Shown: positions 25,938 through 33,669 of the stretch, one piece after another
Numbering within the stretch: position 1 is the first letter of the stretch
Layout: each line of letters opens with the position of its first letter
NCBI RefSeq assembly: GCF_003122325.1
Contig: NZ_QFBC01000003.1
Span: 186,001 to 250,000 of the forward strand
Length of the DNA stretch: 64,000 nt
Origin: Rhizobium album
Lineage (GTDB): Bacteria; Pseudomonadota; Alphaproteobacteria; Rhizobiales; Rhizobiaceae
Direction of reading: 5' to 3'
Notes under the pieces: model-generated
The model's database searches: none
The model's input: the letters and a program-made list of their open reading frames with translations, nothing else
What the model was told of the DNA's origin: nothing
Made by a program: the position numbers and the translations under genes

Positions 25938-26555
25938 TTAACGCGAATAGAATTCGACGACCAGATGCGGTTCCATGACGACCGGGTACGGAACGTCGGA
26001 CAGGGTCGGAACGCGAGCGAAGGTCGCAACCATCTTGTTGTGGTCGACTTCGACGTAATCCGGAACGTCACGCTCGGTCAGGCCGACGGCTTCGAGGACC
26101 GAAACGAGCTGCTTGGACTTCTGGCGAACTTCGATGACGTCGCCGACCTTGCAACGGTAGGAACCGATGTTGACGCGAACGCCGTTGACGGTGACGTGAC
26201 CATGGTTGACGAACTGGCGGGCAGCGAAGACCGTCGGAACGAACTTGGCGCGGTAGACGATCGCGTCCAGACGCGACTCGAGCAGGCCGATCAGGTTTTC
26301 CGAGGTGTCACCCTTGCGGCGGTTGGCTTCGTCGTAGGTGGCGCGGAACTGCTTCTCGCGGATGTCGCCGTAGTAGCCCTTCAGCTTCTGCTTGGCGCGC
26401 AGCTGCACGCCGAAGTCGGAGAGCTTGCCCTTGCGGCGCTGGCCGTGCTGGCCCGGGCCGTATTCGCGGCGATTGACCGGGGACTTCGGACGACCCCAGA
26501 TGTTTTCGCCCATGCGGCGGTCGATTTTGTACTTGGACGATTCGCGCTTGCTCAT
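25938..26555 (-). CDS. rpsD: 30S ribosomal protein S4
   Basis: 205 aa. Primary 16S rRNA-binding protein that nucleates 30S assembly. The N-terminal [20 protein letters not shown] and [20 protein letters not shown] are typical of alphaproteobacterial S4 without zinc cysteines; the S4 RNA-binding domain is in [20 protein letters not shown] and [23 protein letters not shown] 26555 is preceded by GAAAGGAAATGCG. It is monocistronic here, unlike its place in ribosomal operons of other bacteria, and has a leader of about 165 nt. Confidence 0.97.
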   Translation of the reverse strand: MSKRESSKYKIDRRMGENIWGRPKSPVNRREYGPGQHGQRRKGKLSDFGVQLRAKQKLKGYYGDIREKQFRATYDEANRRKGDTSENLIGLLESRLDAIVYRAKFVPTVFAARQFVNHGHVTVNGVRVNIGSYRCKVGDVIEVRQKSKQLVSVLEAVGLTERDVPDYVEVDHNKMVATFARVPTLSDVPYPVVMEPHLVVEFYSR

Positions 26556-26697
26556 CGCATTTCCTTTCAGAACGTTACACCGCACCGTCGCCAGCGCGGA
26601 TCAAGGAAACACGCCCTCCTCTGAACCTCGTTTTTGGAAGTTCTGACAGGCCTCTCACATTCGCGAACGGAAAGGCCACGGGACATGTCAAATGAAA

Positions 26698-26719
26698 CAC
26701 CGGACATTGCTGCCCGGTG
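26698..26719 (-). promoter_or_regulatory. Stem-loop at the start of the rpsD leader
   Basis: CACCGG and CCGGTG (26698-26703 and 26714-26719) form a 6-bp stem that would stand at the very 5' end of the transcript from the promoter proposed at 26729-26757. S4 autoregulates through leader structures in other bacteria; no such structure is known to me for this lineage. Confidence 0.3.
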
Positions 26720-26728
26720 CTGGCGCGG

Positions 26729-26757
26729 TCTTTAGGCCGGTGTCATGGGAATGTCAA
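26729..26757 (-). promoter_or_regulatory. rpsD promoter
   Basis: On the minus strand TTGACA (26757-26752) and TAAAGA (26734-26729) are exactly 17 nt apart, an almost consensus sigma-70 promoter. It predicts a leader of about 165 nt before rpsD. Confidence 0.65.
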
Positions 26758-26776
26758 GCACACCATGACCGCTCAC

Positions 26777-26804
26777 TTGAGAATGTAGCGTTTCTCGCTA
26801 CATT
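26777..26804 (+). promoter_or_regulatory. vapBC promoter with overlapping palindromic operator
   Basis: TTGAGA (26777-26782) and TACATT (26799-26804) are 16 nt apart. A perfect 9-bp inverted repeat, AATGTAGCG (26782-26790) and CGCTACATT (26796-26804), fills the space between and covers the -10. This is the layout of an autorepressed toxin-antitoxin promoter. Confidence 0.7.
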
Positions 26805-26828
26805 AGGGGCATGGATATGGAGAAGCCC

Positions 26829-27056
26829 ATGCGCAACACCGTCGCAATTGAGAAGGACGTCTTTGTCGCGGCTGAGGAGATCGCCAGGAAGCAGAACAGG
26901 AGCATCGACGACGTCGTGTCCGAACTCGCACGGCGCTCGCTTAAAATTTCGGCTCCCTGGGAAATCCGCAACGGCATTCCCGTTCTCCCCAAGCGCGCGA
27001 ACGGCGTGCCGGTAACACCGGAAATCGTCAACGCGTTGCGTGATGAGGAACCGTGA
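26829..27056 (+). CDS. vapB: Antitoxin of a VapBC-type toxin-antitoxin pair
   Basis: 75 aa from ATG 26829, which has GGAG six bases before it; the ATG at 26811 is in frame but lies almost at the predicted transcription start. The N-terminal RNTVAIEKDVFVAAEEIARK resembles ribbon-helix-helix DNA-binding antitoxins, and the C-terminal part around RNGIPVLPKRANGVPVTPEI resembles VapB tails that wrap the toxin. Its stop overlaps the toxin start (GTGA). The palindrome at 26782-26804 is the likely operator for the complex. Confidence 0.8.
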   Translation: MRNTVAIEKDVFVAAEEIARKQNRSIDDVVSELARRSLKISAPWEIRNGIPVLPKRANGVPVTPEIVNALRDEEP

Positions 27057-27487
27057 CCTATCTCCTCGATGTCAATGTGCTGATTGCGCTCATCGACCCC
27101 CATCACGTCCATCACGATATCGCTCACAACTGGTTTACGGCGAAAGCAAACAAAAGCTGGGCAACCTGCGCGATTACGGAAAACGGCGTCATCCGCATTT
27201 TGGCAAATCCCCGCTATCCGAACTGGCCCGGATCGCCTGTCGTCGTCGTGGACCACCTCAAGGATTTACAGAAAGCTCCCGGGCATCGATTCTGGTCCGA
27301 GTCCGTCAGCCTTCTGGACGACAATGTCGTCCGCATCGACCAGATACGCTCTTCTCACCAAGTCACGGATTGCTATCTGCTCAGCCTGGCGGTCCACAAC
27401 CACGGGCTTCTCGCTACCTTTGATCGCCGCATCAGCGCCGACGCCGTCATCGGCGGCGATGAAGCTCTCCACGTCATCGAAACGTAA
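27053..27487 (+). CDS. vapC: PIN-domain ribonuclease toxin (VapC type)
   Basis: 144 aa. PIN-domain toxins cleave RNA, often tRNA or rRNA. Acidic residues expected for the metal site are present: Asp in TYLLDVNVLIALIDPHHVHH, Glu in WATCAITENGVIRILANPRY, Asp in QVTDCYLLSLAVHNHGLLAT and Asp in TFDRRISADAV. GTG start at 27053 overlaps the antitoxin stop. It ends only 3 nt from the convergent HerA-like ATPase stop. VapC-family TA modules of this subtype (TA_system_VapC) are common in rhizobial chromosomes. Confidence 0.85.
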   Translation: MTYLLDVNVLIALIDPHHVHHDIAHNWFTAKANKSWATCAITENGVIRILANPRYPNWPGSPVVVVDHLKDLQKAPGHRFWSESVSLLDDNVVRIDQIRSSHQVTDCYLLSLAVHNHGLLATFDRRISADAVIGGDEALHVIET

Positions 27488-27490
27488 CTG

Positions 27491-28999
27491 CTACTCCGCC
27501 GCCAGTTGCTCCGTCCCATCCGGCGCATTCGCATCCCCGGGCGAGGTTTCGGCCCCGATATCCGGAAAGGCGACGATGCGCTTGCCGGAAAAATCCGTGT
27601 GGACGACAACGACGCCCTGCTCTTCGAAGTAGCCGAGCAACCGCCGGGCGCGGCGGGCGGAATGGGTGCCGTAGGCGCGGGCAAGACGGGCGTCCGAGGG
27701 GCAGGCCTCGTTCCTGATCGCCGCACAGGCCAGAAGCAGGAAGACCCCCTGCAGGTCTTCGGAAACGCGTGTGCAGAGATCCAGGGCACCGGCCCAGGCT
27801 TCGCCGGCAGCAGTTTCCTCATCGACGCCGGAGCGCGTGATGGCCACCCGCCTGCGAAACTCCGATAGCGGCATCGGCGATCCCGCGATCCGGCGCATGC
27901 GGGCGCGAACCAGAAACTCCTGGTAAAGCACGGCATCGGAGCGGAAGGCCGATTCGGAATCGGCAAGGATTTCCGCGAGCACGGCGACGAGCCGCGTTTC
28001 CTTCTCTTCCTCGGACATCTCGGGCGCACTGGCCTTCGGCTCCGCAGCGGCGACGGCGGCCGGCGCCGAGCGGGAAAGCTCGGCGAGAATGTCGGTGGTC
28101 AGCCGCGGCGCCGGCGGGGCGCGGCGCACCATGGGGCGGTTGAACTCTTCCGGGTCCGGCGTGAAGATCAGGTCCTCGACATCCGCAGGTGCTTCCGGCA
28201 TCGGCATCAGTTTCGGGCTCGACGACCGCGCCGAGGTTTCCACCGGGCCGATGACGATCGGTAGCGGCCGTCGCGACAGCGCCGGGCCGAGGGCAACAAA
28301 ATTGCCGCGCTTCAGGTCGCGGAACATTTCCGCCTGGCGCCGGTCCATGCCGAGCAGGTCGGCGGCGCGCGCCATGTCGATATCGAGGAAGGTGCGGCCC
28401 ATCAGGAAATTCGAGGCTTCGGCCGCAACGTTCTTGGCGAGCTTCGCCAGCCGCTGCGTGGCGATGACGCCCGCAAGGCCGCGCTTGCGGCCGCGGCACA
28501 TCAGGTTCGTCATGGCGCCGAGCGACATTTTTCGCGCGTCTTCGGAGACTTCGCCGGCAACCGAGGGAGCAAACATCTGCGCTTCGTCGACGACGACGAG
28601 CACAGGATACCAGAATTCGCGGTCGGCATCGAACAGGCCGTTGAGGAAAGCGGCGGCGGCACGCATCTGCTGGTCGATCTCCAGCCCTTCAAGCGTCAGC
28701 ACGCAGGAGACGCGGTGCTGGCGAATGCGGGCGGCGATGCCGGTCAGTTCCGCTTCGCTGCGCTCGCCATCGACGACGACATGGCCGAACCGATCGGAAA
28801 GCGTGACAAAATCGCCTTCGGGATCGATGACGACCTGCTGCACCCAGGGTGCGGACTGCTCGAGGAGACGGCGCAACAGGTGCGACTTGCCGGACCCGGA
28901 ATTGCCTTGAACCAGGAGGCGGGTGGCAAGAAGCTCCTCGATATCAAGCTTCGCGCTGGCGCCGCCCGAGACCACGCCCATATCGATGCCGACCTGCAA
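27491..28999 (-). CDS. HerA-like (DUF87) P-loop ATPase
   Basis: 502 aa. Walker A is LLVQGNSGSGKSHLLRRLLE (about residues 24-43), Walker B is YPVLVVVDEAQMFAPSVAGE, and AGVIATQRLAKLAKNVAAEA follows, all as in HerA/FtsK-like ATPases (DUF87). Around residue 240 a FRDLKRGNFVALGPALSRRP segment closes the ATPase part; the C-terminal half is variable with two helical regions. The start is a TTG at 28999 with GAGGGA six bases upstream (product begins M-QVGIDMGVVSGG); frame upstream is not conserved-looking. No NurA nuclease partner is adjacent, so the role is unknown. Confidence 0.82.
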   Translation of the reverse strand: MQVGIDMGVVSGGASAKLDIEELLATRLLVQGNSGSGKSHLLRRLLEQSAPWVQQVVIDPEGDFVTLSDRFGHVVVDGERSEAELTGIAARIRQHRVSCVLTLEGLEIDQQMRAAAAFLNGLFDADREFWYPVLVVVDEAQMFAPSVAGEVSEDARKMSLGAMTNLMCRGRKRGLAGVIATQRLAKLAKNVAAEASNFLMGRTFLDIDMARAADLLGMDRRQAEMFRDLKRGNFVALGPALSRRPLPIVIGPVETSARSSSPKLMPMPEAPADVEDLIFTPDPEEFNRPMVRRAPPAPRLTTDILAELSRSAPAAVAAAEPKASAPEMSEEEKETRLVAVLAEILADSESAFRSDAVLYQEFLVRARMRRIAGSPMPLSEFRRRVAITRSGVDEETAAGEAWAGALDLCTRVSEDLQGVFLLLACAAIRNEACPSDARLARAYGTHSARRARRLLGYFEEQGVVVVHTDFSGKRIVAFPDIGAETSPGDANAPDGTEQLAAE

Positions 29000-29129
29000 T
29001 GCATTTCCCTCGTTTGCTGTTTTCCGTGACTCGCCGCAGAGCCAAGGCAGATGCTTTAGCAAAGAATGCGGCGCGTTTCTGCGGCGAAGTCGAAAAATGC
29101 ACAGGCCTTTGCAGGCTGAACGCCTCGTT

Positions 29130-29765
29130 TCAGGCAGCAGCCCTCTTCCAGCCGACCGCCAGCAGGCCGGCGCCGATCATCAGCGAGCCGCCGGTGCGGT
29201 TGACGGCACGCTGCACGGCCGGCTTGCGAATCGTCTGCCGTGCCATCGAGGCCATCAGCCCATAGGCCGCGGCGTTGAGAGTTGCCAGCACCAGGAAGGT
29301 CGTTTCGAAAATAACCATCTGTGTGGCGATCGGGCGCGTCAGGTCGAGGAACTGCGGCAGGAAGGCGACGAAAAAGACGATGCTCTTCGGGTTCAGAGCC
29401 GTCACCACATAGGTGTGCAGGAAGATGCGCAGCGGTCGTTCCCTGGCCGGCTCCATGTCCTTCGTTTCGCCGGGATCGGTTACCGGGGCGCGCCAGAGTT
29501 TTATGCCGAGATAGATCAGATAGGCCGCGCCGACCCATTTCAGCACCGTGAACAGGGCGGCGGACGCGGCCAGCAGGGCGCCGAGCCCGAGCATCGAGGC
29601 GGTCATCGCGGTGAAATCACCGAGCGCCACGCCGGCGACGGTCGCCGTCGCCGACTTGCGGCCATGGCTCAACGCATAAGAAATCACCAGCAGGATCGTC
29701 GGCCCGGGAATGGCCAACAGAATGGCGGACGCGGCCACGAAGGCAATCCAATGTTCGAATGACAT
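29130..29765 (-). CDS. LysE/RhtB family amino acid exporter
   Basis: 211 aa with six hydrophobic segments. LysE-family inner-membrane exporters move amino acids or their analogues out of the cell. The signature LLAIPGPTILLVISYALSHG (about residues 17-36) and GVALGDFTAMTASMLGLGAL are typical, as is LNPKSIVFFVAFLPQFLDLT in the middle. ATG 29765 gives MSFEHWIAFVAASAI; the longer frame to 29891 is unsupported. It follows ald on the same strand, with ald's terminator between, so it probably has its own promoter. Confidence 0.88.
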   Translation of the reverse strand: MSFEHWIAFVAASAILLAIPGPTILLVISYALSHGRKSATATVAGVALGDFTAMTASMLGLGALLAASAALFTVLKWVGAAYLIYLGIKLWRAPVTDPGETKDMEPARERPLRIFLHTYVVTALNPKSIVFFVAFLPQFLDLTRPIATQMVIFETTFLVLATLNAAAYGLMASMARQTIRKPAVQRAVNRTGGSLMIGAGLLAVGWKRAAA

Positions 29766-29868
29766 GCGTGTTCTCTCCCAATTTCGACCGAGCAAGCCAC
29801 CGATTTGCGGGCTTGGCAAGAGACGACGGCGACCGGCAGTGGATTTCCCGCCTGCCGGCCTTGTCAAC

Positions 29869-29905
29869 GAAAAGGCGCCGGTTTCTTGCACAGGACCGGC
29901 GCCTT
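29869..29905 (-). terminator. Rho-independent terminator of ald
   Basis: An 11-bp stem, AAGGCGCCGGT (29872-29882) with ACCGGCGCCTT (29895-29905), is followed on the minus strand by a TTTT stretch. Confidence 0.8.
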
Positions 29906-29931
29906 GTTCACCTGACTCTAAGTCATGCCAC

Positions 29932-31050
29932 TCACGCTACGTTAAGCACACTTTCCGCCGCATAGGCTTCATAACCCAATGCTTCGGCCACCGGCCGGTT
30001 CGTGACACGGCCCTTGTGGACATTGAGGCCGTTGCGCAGGTGCTTGTCCTCGGCAATTGCCCTGAGACCACGATCGGCGAGCGCCAGGCCATGCTGCAGC
30101 GTCGCATTGTTCAAAGCATGCGCCGAGGTAATCGGAACCGCGCCAGGCATGTTGGCGACGCAGTAGTGAATGATGCCGTCGACCTCGTAGGTCGGCTCGG
30201 AATGGGTCGTCGCATGCGAGGTCTCGAAGCAGCCGCCCTGGTCGATGGCAACATCGACGATGACTGCGCCCTTCTTCATGCCGGACAACATTTCGCGCGT
30301 CACCAGTTTTGGCGCGGCGGCACCGGGGATCAGCACGGCGCCGATAACCAGGTCGGCGGCGAAAACTTCGTCCTCCAGCGCGTCGATCGTCGAGTAGCGG
30401 GTGCGCACGCGGCCGGCAAAAATGTCGTCGAGCTGACGCAGCCGCGGCAGCGAGCGGTCGATGATCGTGACTTCGGCACCGAGGCCGGCAGCCATCTTCG
30501 CCGCATGCAGGCCGACGACGCCGCCGCCGATGACGGCGACCTTGGCCGGCAGGACGCCCGGAACGCCGCCGAGCAGGATGCCGCGACCACCATAAGCCTT
30601 CTGCAGCGCCACGGCACCCGCCTGGATCGACAGGCGGCCGGCGACTTCCGACATCGGCGCCAGCAGCGGCAGCCCGCCGCGGTCGTCGGTGACGGTCTCA
30701 TAGGCGATGGCGGTGACGCCGGAGGCCAGCAGGCCCTTGGTCTGTTCCGGATCGGGAGCGAGGTGCAGGTAGGTGTAGAGCAACTGGCCGTCGCGAAGCT
30801 GCGCCCATTCGGCGGGCTGCGGCTCCTTGACCTTGACGACCATGTCGCACTTTTCGAAGATTTCCTTGGCCGAACCGACGATCCTGGCGCCGGCGGCAAT
30901 ATAGGCCGCATCGTCGGCACCGATCCCGGCACCGGCCTTGGTTTCGATCAGGACGTCGTGGCCGTGCGCCACATATTCTCGCACCGCGCCGGGCGTCAGA
31001 CCGACACGATATTCATGGTTTTTGATTTCCTTCGGGCAACCGACACGCAT
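29932..31050 (-). CDS. ald: Alanine dehydrogenase
   Basis: 372 aa. NAD-dependent interconversion of L-alanine with pyruvate and ammonia; in rhizobia it matters for alanine use and ammonium assimilation. The start [20 protein letters not shown] is canonical. [10 protein letters not shown], the NAD-binding [20 protein letters not shown] and [20 protein letters not shown] are present, and the protein has the usual length. It is divergent from a Lrp/AsnC regulator at 31204, the normal arrangement for AldR-controlled ald genes. Confidence 0.96.
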   Translation of the reverse strand: MRVGCPKEIKNHEYRVGLTPGAVREYVAHGHDVLIETKAGAGIGADDAAYIAAGARIVGSAKEIFEKCDMVVKVKEPQPAEWAQLRDGQLLYTYLHLAPDPEQTKGLLASGVTAIAYETVTDDRGGLPLLAPMSEVAGRLSIQAGAVALQKAYGGRGILLGGVPGVLPAKVAVIGGGVVGLHAAKMAAGLGAEVTIIDRSLPRLRQLDDIFAGRVRTRYSTIDALEDEVFAADLVIGAVLIPGAAAPKLVTREMLSGMKKGAVIVDVAIDQGGCFETSHATTHSEPTYEVDGIIHYCVANMPGAVPITSAHALNNATLQHGLALADRGLRAIAEDKHLRNGLNVHKGRVTNRPVAEALGYEAYAAESVLNVA

Positions 31051-31203
31051 CTTCGCGTTCCTCTCCTTGTGGGCATTTTGCCGCTTTCCTCTGTCATCAG
31101 GAGATCAGAAAGATTTCGAAATGTCCTTGCGAAGACGGTTTCTTTTTCACTGGTTTATCGAATATTGTTGCAAGAATTACAGGATTCTTCGAAGGATTCA
31201 TCA
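31051..31203. promoter_or_regulatory. ald / Lrp-type regulator divergent control region
   Basis: 153-nt AT-rich stretch between divergent genes. Two TTCGAA palindromes occur, at 31115-31120 and 31188-31193, each in an A/T-rich context; Lrp-family regulators bind several such degenerate palindromes. The exact promoters are not clear to me. Confidence 0.45.
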
Positions 31204-31665
31204 ATGAGTGCGCTGGATGCCATAGATGCTTCAATCTTGAGAATACTTCAGCAGAACGGCCGGATGTCCAATGCCGATCTCGCCGCCAAGATCGGCCTTT
31301 CGCCTTCCGCCTGCTCCCGGCGCCTGGATATTCTCGAAAAATCCGGGGTGATCAGCGGCTATCATGCCCGCCTTTCGAACAAGGCGCTGGATTACAAGAT
31401 GGTGGTCATCGTCCACATCTCGCTCTCCGGCCAGTTCGCCAAGACGCTGCAGGAATTCGAAGCCGCGGTAAAGCGCTGTCCCAACGTGCTCGTCTGCTAC
31501 CTGATGTCGGGCGAGTACGATTACATCCTGCGCGTCGCCGCCAAGGACCTGGAAGACTACGAACGCATCCACCGCGACTGGCTGTCGGCGCTGCCGCATG
31601 TCGTCAAGATCAATTCGTCCTTCGCGCTGCGCGAAATCATCGACCGTCCCAATGTCGGACTTTGA
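31204..31665 (+). CDS. Lrp/AsnC family transcriptional regulator, probably AldR
   Basis: 153 aa. N-terminal winged HTH (LDAIDASILRILQQNGRMSN, KIGLSPSACSRRLDILEKSG) and C-terminal RAM/ligand-binding domain (VVIVHISLSGQFAKTLQEFE, YLMSGEYDYILRVAAKDLED). The standard Lrp/AsnC length. The divergent ald gene makes it a likely alanine-responsive activator of ald; that link is by context. It probably binds the AT-rich region at 31051-31203 as an octamer and regulates itself too. Confidence 0.9.
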   Translation: MSALDAIDASILRILQQNGRMSNADLAAKIGLSPSACSRRLDILEKSGVISGYHARLSNKALDYKMVVIVHISLSGQFAKTLQEFEAAVKRCPNVLVCYLMSGEYDYILRVAAKDLEDYERIHRDWLSALPHVVKINSSFALREIIDRPNVGL

Positions 31666-31757
31666 GGTGTGTGTCGGCGGGAAAGCAGACAATCCGAATG
31701 GTTTTTGCAAGCCGGCCGCAACCTTTTTGACCTAGGCTCCCGGACAACGATCACAAT

Positions 31758-32108
31758 ATGTCCGGGTGGAACATGAACAACGGCCTGAAGATGGAAACCC
31801 GCAAGACGCAGCGCAAGGCAACACGCGTCATGGCCAAGGTGAAGTACGGCCTGCAGGAAATCCAGGGCCGCGTGCTCAACCTTTCGACCAACGGTATCGC
31901 GCTGGAACTGGCGGGGCCGCTGCATGCCGGCATCGGCAGCCAGATCAAGATCTACGGCGACGATATCGGCCATCTCGAAGGCTTGGTGCGCTGGTGCCAT
32001 CGCGGCCGCCTCGGCATCCAGTTCAATCCCAATTCCAACGCCCGCGCGCAGGTCGGATCCTACTTCCGCTTCTTCCACAAGGATATGCGGCCGACATCCC
32101 CGCGCTGA
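31758..32108 (+). CDS. PilZ domain protein
   Basis: 116 aa. PilZ domains bind cyclic-di-GMP. Both parts of the binding motif are visible: RKTQRKATRVMAKVKY with an RxxxR spacing, and GRVLNLSTNGIALELAG, an N-x-S-x-x-G box. The rest, IYGDDIGHLEGLVRWCHRGR and LGIQFNPN, is the usual beta-barrel end. It could be a receptor for the signal handled by the GGDEF-EAL protein elsewhere in the window. The start may be ATG 31758 or ATG 31773; neither has a strong ribosome site. Confidence 0.85.
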   Translation: MSGWNMNNGLKMETRKTQRKATRVMAKVKYGLQEIQGRVLNLSTNGIALELAGPLHAGIGSQIKIYGDDIGHLEGLVRWCHRGRLGIQFNPNSNARAQVGSYFRFFHKDMRPTSPR

Positions 32109-32154
32109 TCCCCAAAACACGAAGACGCCGCCCCGATAACGCGCCGTTGCAGTA

Positions 32155-32167
32155 ACCAGAAAAAGTT
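32155..32167 (+). repeat. 13-bp element ACCAGAAAAAGTT, first copy
   Basis: The identical 13-mer recurs at 32857-32869. It lies 112 nt before the first papain-like gene start; the second copy lies 107 nt before the second gene. Conserved distance suggests a duplicated control element. Confidence 0.5.
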
Positions 32168-32266
32168 CACCCGATTTCCTGGGCTTGTGGCATTTTCGGC
32201 AGCATTGGGAAATTCGCGGGCGCAACGGCAACCTATGCCCGCCCGCTGCGAAAAGCGGGGGTGATC

Positions 32267-32842
32267 ATGGCAGTCTTCTACACGCCACACACGGGCAAGC
32301 GGGCAACGATCAAGTGTGGTGACATCCTGATCAACAACAACACGTTTTCGCCGGCGCATTGCGGCATCGTCGTTTCGAACCAAGACGTCATCCACGCCAC
32401 CGGCAAGGGCATCAAGATCGATGATATCGACATGTGGGGCAACAATGCCGACATGTTCCGCTCCGCAACCGACCTGACGACCGCCGAGGCCGGCAAGCTG
32501 GAGCGCATTGCCCAGGAAATCAAGGATTCCGCCTCCTACGGCGTCGGCCGCGCCGCCTTCAAGAGCACCTTCAGCACCCATACGGCCGCCGAAGGCACAC
32601 ACCAGCGCCTCAACAAATATCGCGAGCGCCTGAAGAACCACCAGGGCGTGGTCAAGCACGTCTATTGCTCGGAACTCGTCATTCTCTGCTACCAACTGGC
32701 CTGGATCGAGAGCGACGCGATCAACGCCAACCATCGGCTGTTCATCCAGCTCGACGGCAAGCACACCTGGCCGAGCACGCTGCGCCGCTATCTGCGCAGC
32801 AACGCCAACTTCAAGGAGCTCGGCGAATATAAGAAGGCATAA
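32267..32842 (+). CDS. Permuted papain-like (YiiX/NlpC-P60 type) cysteine hydrolase, copy 1
   Basis: 191 aa. The order of motifs, a His first (TFSPAHCGIVVSNQDVIHAT, about residues 27-46) and the Cys late (HVYCSELVILCYQLAW, about 139-154), fits the circularly permuted papain-like NlpC/P60 fold seen in YiiX and LRAT-type enzymes, which act as amidases, thioesterases or acyltransferases. KCGDILINNN before the His box is also typical. No signal peptide, so cytoplasmic. Start ATG 32267 has GGGGGT upstream and aligns with copy 2. Roughly half of residues match copy 2, with near identity around the Cys and at WPSTLRRYLRSN. Confidence 0.72.
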   Translation: MAVFYTPHTGKRATIKCGDILINNNTFSPAHCGIVVSNQDVIHATGKGIKIDDIDMWGNNADMFRSATDLTTAEAGKLERIAQEIKDSASYGVGRAAFKSTFSTHTAAEGTHQRLNKYRERLKNHQGVVKHVYCSELVILCYQLAWIESDAINANHRLFIQLDGKHTWPSTLRRYLRSNANFKELGEYKKA

Positions 32843-32856
32843 GGCAGCATAAAACT

Positions 32857-32869
32857 ACCAGAAAAAGTT
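32857..32869 (+). repeat. 13-bp element ACCAGAAAAAGTT, second copy
   Basis: Second occurrence of the element described at 32155, 107 nt before the second papain-like gene and only 14 nt after the stop of the first. Confidence 0.5.
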
Positions 32870-32963
32870 AAGGATACGGCCCGCCGCCTGAATTCCCATT
32901 TCGAAACTGGCCATATATACTTAAACCACAAAAGAAACTCTTTGCAAAATCGAGGTTTCCAGC

Positions 32964-33551
32964 ATGGTTGTCTTCTATCAGCCAAATATCGGCATGAAAC
33001 GCGACAAGGTTAAGTCCGGGGATATATTGATAAACACCAATACCTTCAAGCCTGCCCATTGCGGAATCGTGGTGGATGGCCAGATGGTCATCCACGCGAC
33101 AACACGCGGCATTCTCATCGAGCACATCGACATGTGGAACGAGGAGGCCGACATGTTCAGGGCCAATCCGGAAATGAATGCCGCCGATACCAAAAAGGTC
33201 GTTGATGTCGCCAGAAACATCCTGGGGTCGGCCGACTATGGAAAAACGCGGGCGGTCATCAAGAGCACCTTCGGCAGCAGCACGGCCGGCGAAGACCTGT
33301 ATGCCCGGCTGACGAAATACAACGAACGCCTTGAAGACCATCAGGGCATGGTCAAGAACGTCTATTGTTCCGAACTGGTCATCCTTTGCTATCAGATGGC
33401 CTGGTTTCAAGGGAAGATCTCGGAGAGGAACAGCAAGCTTTTCATCAATCTCGATGGCAAGCATGCCTGGCCGAGCACGTTGCGGCGATACCTTCGAAGC
33501 AACCCGTTTTTCAAGGAACTGGGCCTGTTCAAGAAGCAGCCAAACGCCTGA
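32964..33551 (+). CDS. Permuted papain-like (YiiX/NlpC-P60 type) cysteine hydrolase, copy 2
   Basis: 195 aa. Paralogue of the preceding gene with the same motif order: VKSGDILINTNTFKPAHCGI, VIHATTRGILIEHIDMW, then NVYCSELVILCYQMAWF and HAWPSTLRRYLRSNPFFKEL. All predicted catalytic positions are kept in both copies, so neither looks degraded. The intergenic stretch before it is AT-rich (ccatatatactt) and may hold its own promoter. GAGG lies eight bases before ATG 32964. Function unknown; the fold suggests hydrolysis or transfer at an amide or ester bond. Confidence 0.72.
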   Translation: MVVFYQPNIGMKRDKVKSGDILINTNTFKPAHCGIVVDGQMVIHATTRGILIEHIDMWNEEADMFRANPEMNAADTKKVVDVARNILGSADYGKTRAVIKSTFGSSTAGEDLYARLTKYNERLEDHQGMVKNVYCSELVILCYQMAWFQGKISERNSKLFINLDGKHAWPSTLRRYLRSNPFFKELGLFKKQPNA

Positions 33552-33669
33552 TCCGGAATTGCCAAGCCGAATGGCGGAGACCTTCTGAACAAGCCGGCGT
33601 CTCCGTCAGAGGCATTCTTGAGGTCGACAATGCTGCCACTGCAACGATGTCAGCCCCGGGCCTGCCATT

